Below are positions 22,657 through 35,119 of a stretch of 64,000 nucleotides of DNA, one piece after another. This stretch comes from Aphelenchoides besseyi (Eukaryota; Nematoda; Chromadorea; Rhabditida; Aphelenchoididae), in contig JAMPIQ010000002.1 in assembly GCA_024699855.1 (NCBI GenBank), forward strand, positions 6,510,001 to 6,574,000. The letters are read 5' to 3'. The translations under genes were made by a program, and so were the position numbers. How positions within the stretch are numbered: position 1 is the first letter of the stretch; every line of letters starts with the position of its first letter. The notes below the pieces were generated by a model that had not been told where the DNA came from, ran no database searches, and worked only from the letters and a program-made list of their open reading frames with translations.

Positions 22657-25151
22657 ATGGCGTCCGTACTTAGTTCGTTGTTCTCTCGTGATCCCAAAAC
22701 GGCCTTTCCCTATGAATTACCATCCGAAGCGATTGGTGTACATCGCAAGCTTACTTTTGGAGAAAGTCACAAAAAAGTCAGTTAGTTTATCTCCAATTTG
22801 TAAGGTTTGGTTTTAGAATGAACCATCTGAACGGGCAACTTGCTTTTGGTCAAATGGTGCTGATTCAACTCTGAAAACTCAAACTCAGAAGTTGAAAACG
22901 ATTCGACATCCAAACGTTCTTACTTTTTTGGATTCTCTTGAGGTTTGTTTGTATGATATTATTGTCATAAAAGGGTTTAGTTCGATGGCAACTTCTACCT
23001 GATAACTGAGTCCTGTGTTCCCGTTGATGTTTATTTTGAGAAAAACGAACTTAGTGGAAGTCAGCAAGAACTCTTTCTTTCCTGGGGATTGTATCAAATT
23101 TTGGTGAGCGAATTGATCGGACATTTAAACTGTTAAGCGAGTTTTCAGAATTGTCTCAAGTTTCTGCACAATGAAGTGAAAATTTCTCAAAACAATATAC
23201 GGGAATCGATTTTTATTACCGCTTCTGGTGATTGGAAGTTGAGTGGATTTCATCAGACAGAAGAGTTCAGGTACTGTATCCTATCTTGTAGCTTGTTGAG
23301 TTGATTGTTTCAGAACCCCTAAGACCGATTTGAATGCATTGGCCGAAGTGGTTTGGCAGATTTTCAACGGGTTTCATTCCGAACCACCGAACATGAAATC
23401 TCTGGATCGAATACCACGTCGATTACATGGGTTGTTCAAGAAGTTGGACTCCAAAACACGGGCTTTTGCAGCAGGAGATCTACTTTCCGGTCGGTTAGAG
23501 GTTATTGGCGTGTAAATACGATTGTAGTTTAGAATCTCGTTCGACCGGTGGTTTTTTCAAGAACAAGTTCGTTGACACACTTCTTTTTTTGGACGAATTT
23601 CAACTGAAGGACAGCGCAGAGAAACAAAGTTTTTTTATGAATCTGAAGGACAATCTCGATCTTTTTCCGGACAACATTGCAAAGTACAAAATTTTGCCGA
23701 AATTGATTCACGTTGGTTTACAAACTAAAGTCAATGAATGAGTCGGAATTTAGACTTACGAGTATGGCGATGCAGGGTCTCACATTCTGATACCAATGTT
23801 TAAACTCGGTCGATTGCTGGATGAAGATGAGTATCAACATCGAATCGTTCCATGTCTTGTCAAGTTGTTCAGTTCACCCGACAGAAGTACACGAGTGAAA
23901 TTGTTGGAACGCATTGACGAATTTGCACCACATTTGAAACCTCATATTGTAAACGATAAGATATACGGGTTTGTTTTTTGCTTCTTTTTTTGAAACGATT
24001 TTTTTGGTTACAGGAATCTTGTAACCGGTTTCATGGATACGAATCCAGCGGTTCGTGAAAGCACGGTTAAGGCAATGGTAGTGTTTGCTGAGAAGCTCAA
24101 CTACAACAATCTCAATATGGATCTTATGAAGTATTTGGCTAAGCTACAAGGATCTGATGATCAACCGGGAATTAGAACGAATACAACGATTTGTTTGGGC
24201 AAAATTGGATGCTATCTCGATCCGAGTCATCGTCAAAGAATTTTGATCAACGCTTTCACCCGAGCACTCAAGGATCCCTTTCCGCCAGCGAGAATGGCCG
24301 GAGTGTTGGCATTAAGTGCAACACAACAATACTATTCACTGGTCGAAGTTGCAAATAAGATTATTCCGGCATTGGCTCCTCTAACTGTTGATCCAGATAA
24401 ACAGGTCGGTTGACTTATTCAATCACATTTATGTTGCTTTTAGGTCAGAGATCAGGGTTTTAAATCGTTACGTGGTTTTCTGGAGAATCTCGAAAAAGCC
24501 AGTGAGAATCCAGAAATTATTTCCGATTTAGAAGCTCAAGTCAAAGCTGGTGGTAAAGCGTCTTTGTTGTCGTCGGATAAAGTAATTCGAATTATCTTAC
24601 TTCATACTTATCATTGTTTTTAGGTACCTCAATGGGTTGGTAGTGCGTTGAAAACGTTGTCGGGTAAATTCTACAAAAGCGTACCTTCTGCAACGCCAAC
24701 AGTCAATTCAAATGCCTCCACTGTTCCACCAACTAAACCCACTGATCGAAGCGGATCAATCTCATCAGCAACAAGTGATCAGGCAGCTTTGGAAGATGCG
24801 TTCAATTCAAAACCACAGTCTCGCGCTTCTTCAGCCACTCAATCGCCAAGTCCATCTCCAATACCGCAAGAAAAACCCGGACCTCGGTTAGGCAAAAAGT
24901 CAATGGTTCTTAAGAAACCGACAATGAAAAAAGATTCGTTTCTGTCTGAACTCGAAGATGAATCTGGTTGGGGAAATTTGGACAACAATCCGATAAGCGT
25001 TAAACCGTCCTTAAGTTCGTCACGAAACTCTTCACTCGGCAAAATTTCAACTTCTAACACAACAACCAAAAAGCCTATCGAAAAGAAAGTGGTGGAAACG
25101 AACAAAGAAGATGGAAACGCAAGCGACGGCGATTGGGAAACTCAATGGTGA
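22657..25151 (+). CDS. SCYL1: SCYL1-type pseudokinase with HEAT repeats
   Basis: Binds COPI coat and small GTPases in Golgi-to-ER traffic. About ten exons. The N-terminal kinase-like domain starts MASVLSSLFSRDP and retains the shape but not the catalytic residues: the HRD region reads VKISQNNI and the DFG site reads SGFH, as expected for a pseudokinase. A HEAT-repeat segment follows (GGFFKNKFVDTLLFLDEF, KFVSP-like LVKLFSSPDR, GFMDTNPAVREST, RTNTTICLGKIGCYL, PARMAGVLALSAT, LTVDPDKQVRDQ). The tail (24650-25151) is a Ser/Pro/Lys-rich low-complexity region. The mammalian C-terminal RKLD coat-binding signal is absent; the protein instead ends in an acidic Trp motif, GDWETQW. Confidence 0.93.
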
Positions 25152-25382
25152 TCAGCTTTCAAGGATTCAGTTGTCCGTCATTTTGTATGTAAACGAGCTC
25201 GTCAATTTCATTCCCGTTGATACCGAATGCCAGTTGCCTTATCGGTCCAAATGTTCATTTTCTTTTAGTAGCCAATCCAACCCTTCATTCACTTTATTCC
25301 TTTCTATGCTCGTCAACTGCAATATGTGGTATATTTCTTCAAAAGAAATAAAGTTTGAAAATAGTTTGTGTTCAAAAATAAG

Positions 25383-27817
25383 TTATAACAGCACGTCAAC
25401 ATATAGATCGATGTCCGTTGGTCTGATTTTTAAGTCTCGGCAATAAACTGGTTGTCGCAGTGCTGTTCCTTTGCACTTGACGGTCTCCTTTTTTTCTGGA
25501 ACTTTTAATTTAGAGAACGAAGACGTCGATTTACCGTGAGTACTTTGCAACTTTCGGTTTCGCTTCATCAGCACACAAGTTTTCGTTACTTTCTTTAGCA
25601 TTCGAACTAAGTGACGGTGTTTGATCGGTAGCCGAACTGATTATCGTGTTTTCTTCGCTTTCATCGATTACACTGTGCTGTTCAGCAATTAGACTGAGTC
25701 TAAAAAACCAAAAGTTTACACAAATCGAAGCAACTTTTAAAAGACGGTTGTTTACGCGCGATATTTTTGGTTTTACCTTGATCGAAAGTGAACACTAGGA
25801 TTCGCGTCATAGGAAGCTGCTCGCGTCAACAACAACTGGTCTTCCATCTCCTCCAAACTCTCAAGATCTATCGAATTAGGAACTGGAATTGTGGACGGAC
25901 AGTTCGATAGTCGACTTTTTGTTAAACTCTTCGAACTGCTGGTTAACATTGGAAGATATGAAGGTTCCAACTCTTGGATTTCTGAAGGACTAAACGCCAA
26001 TTCGAACGATTTCGAAACCACCAATTTGTTGACTGTTGAAGAATCGCAACTCATTTCGCTTTGGATTGCTTCGCTAAGCTCTGCGCTTTCATCTCGAGTC
26101 AAAGCTCCTAACAAAACAATGTCGCCATCTTCCGTATCGACCAAATTCATGATTTCGTCGATTGAGATTGTTCGAGGATATGATTTTAGCTAAAACATTT
26201 TTGGTTTATATGCATAGCTTGGGCACCTACTCGACTCTGATAAACACTTTTTGTGATCACCGAATTTCGACTTGGACTTGGAAACGAAAGCAACGTTTGG
26301 CTACTTTTGTTGTACGTTGATCTCTCTGCCAGATGCCGTTGAAAGGCTTCGCGCGGCAGAACTGACCACGAGCTGATTCCTTTCAATAAACCTAACGAGC
26401 TACGTTGTCTTCGCAATACGTGAAAACGATGGGGCTTTGAAGCTTCGATGATATCATTAGTCTTCGAATTCACGACTGAGTGCAAATCTACTTGTCCGAT
26501 TTTGTATGCACGTTCCAATTTGCCCTAAAAGAGCACTTGTCTAGAATATAAAAAGTTTGTTACCTGAATCAGATTGACGCAACAAGAAACCAGCGCGAGA
26601 CCGACAACTAAGAAGACGGAGAGCAACAAGAAGTATTTCGGTTGTGCCGTTGAATTGACTTCTAAGCCAATAGTTGTCAACGACAAAAAGACCATGTAGA
26701 AAGACATGAAAAAGGAGGAATCTTCGAAAAAACAAAACATGGCCGCAAACAAAATAACCCAAAGAAAAGTAACAATCAGAGCGACAGCCACTGGCAAATC
26801 AAACATTTCAATATCTAAAAATATCGTCAACTATAGAATCGATTTCACTGACTTCTTTTGTCTTCGACATCTAGTATTTCTATTTCCGCTAAACTCTGCT
26901 TTGTACAATAACGAAATGCTCGTCTACAGGTGCATGTGAATTTCCACCAAACCGTTCTCAACAACAATGTCAATAGTTTTCCTGAAATCCATTTTTATGT
27001 TCGAACGTCTGTATCTTCGTGCCTAAGTCGTCCAAGACGGCCAACATCAATGGGACTCCACCACAAACATACAACATCGTGAATAAACGTCCCATTGAAG
27101 TGTCAACTTGCAATCCAACAAAACCACCTCCGATTGTTGTGCTTATCATCTAAACCATTAACTCAGTTGAATAGGCTAAAACTATTTAACCTGCGCATAA
27201 AGAGCAGCGGTCCAATAGTCCCAATTTTGTTTTTTTGGCGTCGATCTTATACCTAATTGCTTCTCGTAGCTCATCAAATCGGATTCTAATCGTATTTGAA
27301 CCTAAACGCAGAAATCAAAACCTCGTTATAAGTCGTGCATTACATTTGTGGTTTGATCGTTTGATAGAAAGAAAAGATACTCGGTGTTGTTGAATCTGAA
27401 CTAATAGCAGTAATTCTTTAAACCAGTTGTCTTACAATGAATTGATTATTTTATGAACCAAAAGTGTTCGGTTTCTTTCCAGATCGTGCCTCCATTCGTC
27501 ATTCACTTTCTGTTCATTCGAATGTTCGCAAAAATAGAAGACCATAGCACCGAGTAACTGATACCCGATTAGACAGCCGATCAAACACACGTGTTTCAAT
27601 CCGTAATGGTTGTTGATTTTATGCATAAGCCGAACCCAACGAGGAACTCGTCTCACTCTTTGAATCTGTACGATTGCATCCGAACTGAATGTTGCGCGAA
27701 GATTGTCGGCCTAAGAGTTTGTTATAAGATTTTTACACAGAAACTCACTCCTCTACGAAAAGAACTGCCAACTCGATATAGATTTGGACGAACATTGTTG
27801 TTAGAGTCTCTAGTCAT
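25383..27817 (-). CDS. Two-pore-domain (K2P/TWK) potassium channel with degenerate filters
   Basis: The K2P plan is complete: short N-terminus (ATG ending at 27817, MTRDSNNNVRP), TM1 (HVCLIGCLIGYQLLGAMVFY), a long extracellular cap, pore helix 1 (NWDYWTAALYAQMISTTIGGG), TM2 (GRLFTMLYVCGGVPLMLAVL), cytosolic loop, TM3 (LPVAVALIVTFLWVILFAAM), pore 2 (FYMVFLSLTTIGLEVN), TM4 and a Ser-rich tail to TAA at 25383. Both selectivity filters deviate: T-I-G-G-G-F for T-I-G-Y-G-N/H and T-I-G-L-E-V for T-I-G-[FL]-G-D. The frame stays open throughout, so this does not look like a decayed pseudogene. One intron (26982-27022) must be GC-AG (TTAG|GCACG) to keep frame and restore the family sequence DLGKLLTLL. 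It may conduct non-selectively, act as a subunit, or be silent. Confidence 0.85.
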
Positions 27818-28304
27818 GATCGAAGTGAAGCACAAGATCTTACAAAACAAGCCGTCAAGACATTTTGGGGTTAATTTTGAAACAAAAAACCGGGCCTGTT
27901 GCAATCCCGAACCTTATCTCCCGGTTCTTTTTGACATCTTGCCGTTGGAAGGCGCGAAACGAAGTGCGCAAACCGATTTATTGACCACGTCAATGTCGGA
28001 CAAAGCGAATTGGCGTCCTTCTTCGAAACACACCCGAGGGATCGACACTATAAATGACCTCATGGGTGTGAGTTGCACTGTGTCCGAAATTGCAAATTCA
28101 CTTGCTGCTTTTTGTTCCAGTCATCTCAATACGAAATTATTGTCGTCTGTAGAGTGAAACCCAGTGAAATGAGAGACAGCAACCTTCAATGTCCTTTCAT
28201 TTGATGGCAATAGAGTGTTAAAATAGAAATGTTTATTTAAATAAAAGCAAACAACTAAACCGCTTAAACTACGAGAAATGTATATGTACACAAATATGCG
28301 GAGT
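27818..28304. other. Spacer between two minus-strand genes
   Basis: 5' flank of the K2P gene and 3' flank of the next minus-strand gene. A minus-strand AATAAA (seen as TTTATT near 28230) likely ends the latter. A 188-codon frame on + spans this region but starts on a non-ATG codon, overlaps the K2P first exon and shows no family features. Confidence 0.5.
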
Positions 28305-29260
28305 TTAGGAGCAAGTTGGTGTTGTGATTTTGATAATCGTCGATTTCTGCGCAGAGGTAGTCGTATCGTTGGTTTCATCCGCTTCGCATTCTTCAGGTAT
28401 TGGCTCCTCATCAACGTCTAATAACGCTGAAGTTCGCCAACTTGTTGGCGGATTTGGAAAGAATCGAGTGTTACGTTTTTCGAACGAATTCATGAAGCCG
28501 CGTGGCGATGTAGCGGGAGTTTGACGGCTACTTGAAGAGTCCGACTCTGTTCCACTATCCGACTCGGTGGACGATGATTGATTAGGTAACAGTCGAGGAG
28601 ATCGACGAATAACAACCGGAATTTCTGGTAGTCGAGCGTTGAAGGGCTCGGAAAAGCGACGAGCAGTATAACTGGCTGTTGGTTTGGATTCTGGATTGTC
28701 AGTTGATTCTTCGGGCTGTTTGACCGTAGCTTGGGGTGTAATCGTGTTACGACGTGGAGGATTGTTGCGAATCGAATACGTGCGTTGACGAACTGCTTGG
28801 TCGGTTGGCGAGTCCTGAAATTTTTGCACGTTTAATTTAAAGTTCGTTGGATAGAGTTGTTACAACTAACGGAAAGTTTAATGTCAAATTTTGAACGCGG
28901 AACAAGTTTTTGAGAAGACCGGAAACTTCCGTTCGTATTTTGAGTTCAAGGTCAATACGCGACAAAAAATGACCCTCTCATTTTACTTGTGTTTTTTCAG
29001 AAACCTTGAACCCAATTGACTTTAAACAGAACCACGAAAAGAATTAGAGACCAAGAAACAATGTTGTTGATCTTGTAGCTTACCGTTCCAACTGTAATGT
29101 TCAATGAATGACGTCGAACGCGATTGAAGCCCGCAGGATAGTCGATTTCACCAGACTTGTTTCCTTTGCCCGAAATGTCCGTCTTGCTTCGGAACTCGGG
29201 ATTTCGTTTCTGTTCCACAAAATCGCTCATCATCGAAATCAGCGTATCCTTGAATCCCAT
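28305..29260 (-). CDS. Unassigned Ser/Pro/Arg-rich protein
   Basis: Two exons: the first (ATG ending at 29260, MGFKDTLISMMSDFVEQ) ends ITVGT with a consensus GTAAGC donor; the second, after TTTCAG at about 28816, begins DSPTDQAV in the same phase and ends at TAA 28305-28307. The protein (about 230 residues) is mostly disordered, with RRHSL, RRNTI and RRSPRL sites resembling basophilic kinase or docking sites and a run of Ser/Asp/Glu near the middle. The first 20 residues form a likely helix. I do not recognise a family. Coding status is supported by the clean splice and long frame. Confidence 0.6.
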
Positions 29261-30029
29261 TGTGAAGTTTAGAGGTCTAAAGTCAAACGTTTAGTTCTCG
29301 TCGGACAGTAACCGTAAACAACGACAAACAAAATTTCGAAACGATTGAAATTCTCGACAGTCTTCTGATCATATGAGAGCGCGAGAATGGAACGTTAGTG
29401 GCCGAATCGAGCGACGGAAAGGTCACGAAGTGAGGAATGAACGTAATCAATCGGTTCGACTGTTAACCGATCATTGACGCGAAGCCGACAGGCGAGTCGT
29501 TGTGTAATAGAGGCGGTTCGTCGATTCAGTCCAATTGTTTTTCAACTGCACATTCATAAATCACGCGCCGACATACGAGCAAAAAAGCAACGTAAATGCG
29601 CAATCAACAAGCATTCCATGAGTATGAGTAAACAGTTTCAACGAAACGCAGAAACTACGCACGAGAAATGCACCCGAAGTTCCAGTGCACGTCATTGAAA
29701 ATTCAGACAAACTAAGTGATTCAATCAAAGAAAAGGAACTCGTAACTGTTTCCAATCGAATCGCGGTCAGAAACCTCGATGGTTTTGGCCGTTTGCGGAA
29801 AGCACTCAACGATTTTCAATTGTGTTGTTGATCGGAAGAATCAACTCGAAGATTGTTTTATGCCAGTGATCCAACAAAAGCCACAGAATTTCGATTAAGC
29901 AATCTTATTCTAATACCTATCTGTTTACAATTAAATAAATGATCAGCAAGGGGGATTTAGAAGATCGCGAGATTACAAATACAAAATATAATTAAAAATT
30001 ATTAAAAATAGAAAGATAGAAAATCTAAT
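29261..30029. other. Intergenic spacer before the Argonaute 3' end
   Basis: Upstream of the 28-29 kb gene and downstream of the Argonaute stop. The part near 29980-30020 is very AT-rich, suited to a 3' UTR. No coding signal beyond shadow ORFs. Confidence 0.45.
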
Positions 30030-33000
30030 TTAAGCGTTGAAACGAGTTCCGTACAACGGCGAGCCATAATAAGCAAGAACTTGTGTGAGCGCCTTAAAGT
30101 CCCAAATTCCGAGTTGGTTCTTCGTGATTTCACGCATCATTCCTTCCTGATGCATCAGCCTGAAAATAGAAGTCAATGTTTGGATGATTGCGAATGAACT
30201 CTCTCAAAGGTCTTGAAGATCTCCATTCCACGTTTCGCGGTTTCGTGAGCGAGATAAACCGGCAATGGAAGCGAAGTCGGACATGCGCACACTTGATGCA
30301 TGTTCGAAAGCAGGATCATTGCACGTTCCAATTTTTGCAACGGAATGTTGAGTTCATTGGCAACAACCGCGTACTGCGGAATCTTTGGCGATCCTTTCAA
30401 CGGATGATGAGCCTAAAAGTGAAGGTTAAAGGCGAAGGATTGTATCGATACCTGAGCGAAGAATTCAGGGACATCCGTGCGAGTGACTTTTCCACTGATG
30501 ATGTCTCCTGGACAAGTGTTGTACAAAGTTCGATTCGGTTCTGGTTCGCGGAAGAATCGCTTGATATGCTCTTTGGTTGCAATGACGAGTGTAATCTTAG
30601 GTCGGAAGTTGGCGCTCTCAGCAGTGCGTTTGATTCCGGCAAAAACTCCACTGCGAATTGCCGGCAGCTCTTGTTCAACGACATTTTGTTGACGACCTTC
30701 CGAAACACCATCGCGAAGAACCAAAATGCGAGTCGGCCGACGACCGTTTGCACAAGCCGTTTCAGTCGCACGTTGAACGGCCAATTCGAGTAGTTTCGGC
30801 GAGACCAAATCGTTCTTGCATTGCTGAGGACAAGTGGATTAGAAATTGCTATGTGTCTTGGAACTTACTTGATAGAAGAAATCTCCAGCAAATCCGTTGT
30901 TCTTGAGTCGATTCGCACAAACGCCAACCACTGACGGCTTTTTGTTCTCGAATAACGAGTTCGCCTGCTTCAATTCGTAACGCTCACGTGGAGTTGCCAT
31001 TGGTGGAGTAGCAATGTCATATCCGATTATTAGCAAATCCTTGTTTTCCGGTGAGAGATCCTTGATTTCATCATCGAAAATGGGCATGTAATTCAATCCA
31101 AAACATTTGACATTCATCTTCATCAATACGTTCTTGACCGTTTGTGCACCAGCCGAAAGATTCTTGGCAACCACGTGTTGGGTCAGGATATAAACAGAAG
31201 TAATTAGCGGTTATTTAGGTTATTAATACTCATCTTGTAATACGCCTCCAACAGTTTCAACTTGCCATGCGATTTGATGCGCAAATCATCGGTGTACAAA
31301 ATAAATTGGATCTTTCGTTCCTTTGCATCGGCGAAGACTTTTTCCAACTTGGTGACATCGGTAGAAATGAATGCTAAAGGCTCTGGAATTGTCATTCCAC
31401 TTCGACTTCCAGCGTTCATTAAAGCCTTGGTAAACGAACTGAAAATGCACAGAATTCGTTTTGCTTTGCAATTTTCGTTCACTTACCGAACTTCATTGCT
31501 TTCGACTTGACGATCATGAACGACCAGCCAATTTTTTAATCGATTCGAACCCTCCAAGAAGTTGCATCTCACAGCATCGCTGAACCATGAACCCTAAAAT
31601 CAAACGATCAGATTCGACAAGTAATTCTGTAACTTACGTTTGCTTGCGTATGAATCGTTTGATTTTGTCCAACCATAATGCTCGGCATCGCCGAGGTCTT
31701 GATCGTGATGTCGTTCGTGTTCAAGCGCAATGCCAGTCCAAAGTGCTGCAAGAAAGCAGCGCCATCCTGCTCAGCGATCTGACGAACATGTTGGTTGATG
31801 TAACCCATTCGAGTATCCGGTGGAACAGCATTTTCCTAAAATTCACAAGTTAAGTTATGATTGATGTTCTTTGTTCACTCGCCAACAGAAGCTTGCGAAT
31901 CGCTTGGTCGGTCAACTTCTCTACCGGAACCAATTGTCCGGGAACGGGACGAATGACTTCCAGTGGGTAGATGACTTGCTGGCCCTTCGGTTGTTTGGGA
32001 TGAGCGCCCGGAAGATTTGCTGCTTGAAGAATAATGCGTCGTTTTTGTTGAAAAAACTGCGGTAATGTGAGGTTGTCAACACGATATTGACTGTCATTGA
32101 CGTTGCGATCGGTCAGACTGTCGAAGATGAAAGTGCGACTGGGATCGTAGTCGATGCACATACGGACTCCTTTGTAGAAGCGATTAAAAAGGTTGCGGTC
32201 GTAGTGGCCGCGGACCATTCGAGTGTAGACACGATCCAGAGTTCCAGTGGAGAAAAAGGCTGTGCGTTTCACTGAAAGTAGTGGAGATTATTAAACTGAA
32301 TGGAAGTTCTCAAACTTACTGTCGGCAATCAAAAAAGCCTTCGGTTGTTGTTTTGTGTGCTCCGTGACTCGAACTCCTTTTTTGACTCCAACACGAATGC
32401 TCATTCCCTCGGTCAATTCTGCTTCTCGAGCTTCGAATATCGTTCCAGCGGCGACTCGTTGGTATTGATCACTAAAACTCAAGGATTATTAGCGAATTGG
32501 AGGCATCAAACTTACGTGTTACAAACGTACTGAGTAGTGGCCAACTCAAGGAAACTGCGGACTGAATGATCCGCTTGACGAGCATCTTCATCGACCAATG
32601 CAGTGTCCAAACGTGAGTAGTCGATCATGGGCTGTTTCCCGTTCGGTGTCATCGAAATGCGAACTGTGGAGTTGCGGACAAACACTGCGGCACGACGTTT
32701 CAACAGTTCAGCGCTAATTTCTTGATTGTTGATCGCTGCGAATGCCTTGGTTGAGTACAACGTGTTCTTGCCATCGTAGACGTAGTGACTTTGCGAACCG
32801 AATCCATTGGTTAGGTTGAACAAGCACTCAATGATGTCAGCACAGCATTCCTTTTGGGCCGTGCGAAGTCCTCTGAAATTCAAAGAAATCAATAGTCTAA
32901 GCTTTTAAACTTACGGGTCATTTTGTTTTGTCAGCGATTTGTCCGTTCGTTGTCCTTCTCCGATCTTCGTGATTTCGACGTCGTATCGATAAACAACACT

Positions 33001-33213
33001 TCCCGGTTTGATTTGAATCTCGAAGGCGTTTGATCGACCGTTGATTAGGCTGCCTGGAGGTACGAATGGAGCGGTGGAAGCACGTAGAGGACCACCGACG
33101 CCACGGCTGCTGTTTCCTCGACCACTACGATCTCCTTGATAGTTGCTTCGGCCGTAATTGCCACCACGGCCGATGTGCGAACCCGCAAATTGACGGTTGT
33201 ACCCTTGGCTCAT
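30030..33213 (-). CDS. Argonaute protein (PAZ-PIWI), RGG-rich N-terminus
   Basis: Small-RNA effector. The gene starts at the ATG ending at 33213 and ends with TAA at 30030-30032, in about nine exons with 40-50 nt introns. The first 45 residues are Gly/Arg-rich (NRQFAGSHIGRGG, RSGRGNSSRG), a likely arginine-methylation region. The N domain, linker and PAZ (FNRFYKGVRMCIDYDPSR...NLTLPQFFQQKRRI) are followed by MID and PIWI. In PIWI I see the catalytic aspartates in IIGYDIATPP and LRDGVSEGR, and the terminal histidine in LPVYLAHETAKRG, so slicing is plausible; the glutamate finger was not placed. The C-terminus ends GTRFNA, unlike the YFA end of miRNA-class Argonautes. Divergence suggests a nematode-type branch rather than the AGO1/ALG class, which is inference. 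Confidence 0.9.
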
Positions 33214-34484
33214 CGTTCTTGAATGGCTGGAAACGCCGAAAATGAGATCGATGTTGTGAAACAAAAACACGATCAAGAAACAATCGCGAAGTAAGAAAGG
33301 AGAGAAAGAAAAAAAAGAGACTTTGCCCACTGATAGACGACTAGCGGAACGACTGAAAAACTGCCGATCACGACGTCCACCGACCCGAAGTTGGGACCTA
33401 CGACCCTGATCAGGCGAAGACGACGCGAAGAGTTCGCCGCCAATTCAAAGGACAATTTTCGTGGTCGGTGACTCGCGCAAGTTCGATTATTCAACCATCA
33501 ATGTGATTGTTTTTGGTGTGCAATTACCTAAACAATCGAACATCATAGACGTTCCGACTGTTTGCCCCGACCTCCAAAGGAGAATTGATTGTGGACGACA
33601 ACTCAACGTACAGTTCAGTTGGTGGATCGCTTACTGGATACAATCGGCTGCTTACTGTCCGATTGTTTTGAATCGGAAATTATCAGCAGTTCATTCGAAC
33701 TAGTGGAGTAACAATCAAAACAATCGAAAGTAACAAAATTTGGAATGTTACATGTGACGTCCACATCAGTCACGAATTTCACGAAGATGTTAGTGGGTGA
33801 TGAGTTACAAGAATCCGATTGTTTTCTACACGAAAACGTGTTTTTGTTTGTTCTTGTCGAGTAACGATTATCCTTCACAGTTAAAGGACCGCGGTCTTAT
33901 CCGTGTGGACGATCATCCGTTTTAACGTCACCAATTCTGCTTGTTTCCACATGGTCCGCTGACTTATAAGGACGCTTCAGATTTGGTTAGATTAGAAGTT
34001 TGGGTTGTGTGCTGAAGGCCGGTTGTCTTCAGACTTCTGTGAGGTTCAAATGGCCGTCGATTCGAGTTCACTGACTGGTTTGTCTTCACAGGAACACGCT
34101 AATCCTTTTCGTTGTTTATTTCTCCTCTTTTTATTGTCGTTCTCATCAAAGTTGGGTTCCTTTTTTGTTTGTTTTTATGCTGCGCAGTTTCAAATGTGAG
34201 ATGGACGGCAAGTTTTTTGCGCGGCCGTCGACAAAAGAGCACGAAATTCGCTCATGCTTTACGGAATTGTCAACGGACGGCTTTTGGACGACTTGTAGCT
34301 ACGAGTTTGCCAAAAACGCTCTAGACATAACAGTCGAAGAGCATTTGATGGGCCATTGAGCGTGTAGGCGAATGCTCTCCATTTCTTTAGTTCGCGCAAT
34401 TGTCGAGCGTCTTTTAAACGTTATCTCATCCCACAGCCAACTATCACGGATTCTTTTTTGCCAACTGCCGACCAGTTCTATCAA

Positions 34485-34860
34485 TTAGCCAAATGAAATG
34501 TGGCTTTTGATACTGAAGGGTGGAATGGTATTTTGAGCTTTTTTTCGCTCGAATTTGGCCGAGTACGATTCGATTTCTGAAACGTCGTTCGGTTTGTTTT
34601 CAGCAGTTTTTCGCTCACGACCTTTTGTAGCTACAACGTGCGTCATAAGTCCTCTTCTCGTTTGCTTGCTATAACACATTACATTTATGAACACCAAGGG
34701 AGTAAAAGTGTCAATTAAGCGAAATTCCTGAGCGGTCATGCGGATAAAATCGACGATTTTGCTTTTCACTTCAATCGGCAACGCCGCAACAAAGCGCTGC
34801 CAATAAATTGGCCGATTTTTCCGGTCGATCAGCAGCCCCGACCCATTTGATCACTTTCGT
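34485..34860 (-). CDS. Possible exon of an unassigned minus-strand gene
   Basis: A frame of roughly 120 codons is open on the minus strand; one part, FVAALPIEVKSKIVDFI, loosely recalls the start of an F-box (LPxEVxxxIxxF). No start codon or upstream exon could be joined in phase. Length is within what chance allows here. Confidence 0.15.
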
Positions 34861-35119
34861 TCATTTGTTCGGCCATTTGACTTCCAATCAAATGAACAAG
34901 TCATGCCCGTGAAGATGTTTTCTCGAGAATTCGGTTTGCTGGACCTGTGAACTTGTTCTCCTGTTTGTTGCCGATATGGCATCATTTTTTGTTCGAAATG
35001 ACGTGATTCAGCGGTCGCTAGATTTGTTTGGTGGAGCAAAGTGCTGCCATCAAATTTAGTTCGCGGAGCAATTTGCAATTACACTTCTCGGCTATTAATG
35101 AATATACTTTCTGGGGCAA

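Noticed and set aside
26830..27060. Apparent frameshift between TM2 and TM3 of the K2P gene, suggesting a pseudogene
   Set aside because: A GC-AG intron plus two short GT-AG introns restore frame and the expected family sequence.
27591..28157. 188-codon + frame
   Set aside because: Starts on a non-ATG codon, overlaps the K2P first exon antisense, and has no domain-like features.
34112..34359. Small overlapping + ORFs, one starting MLRSFKCEMDGKFFARP
   Set aside because: No splice support or family match, and the length is within chance.
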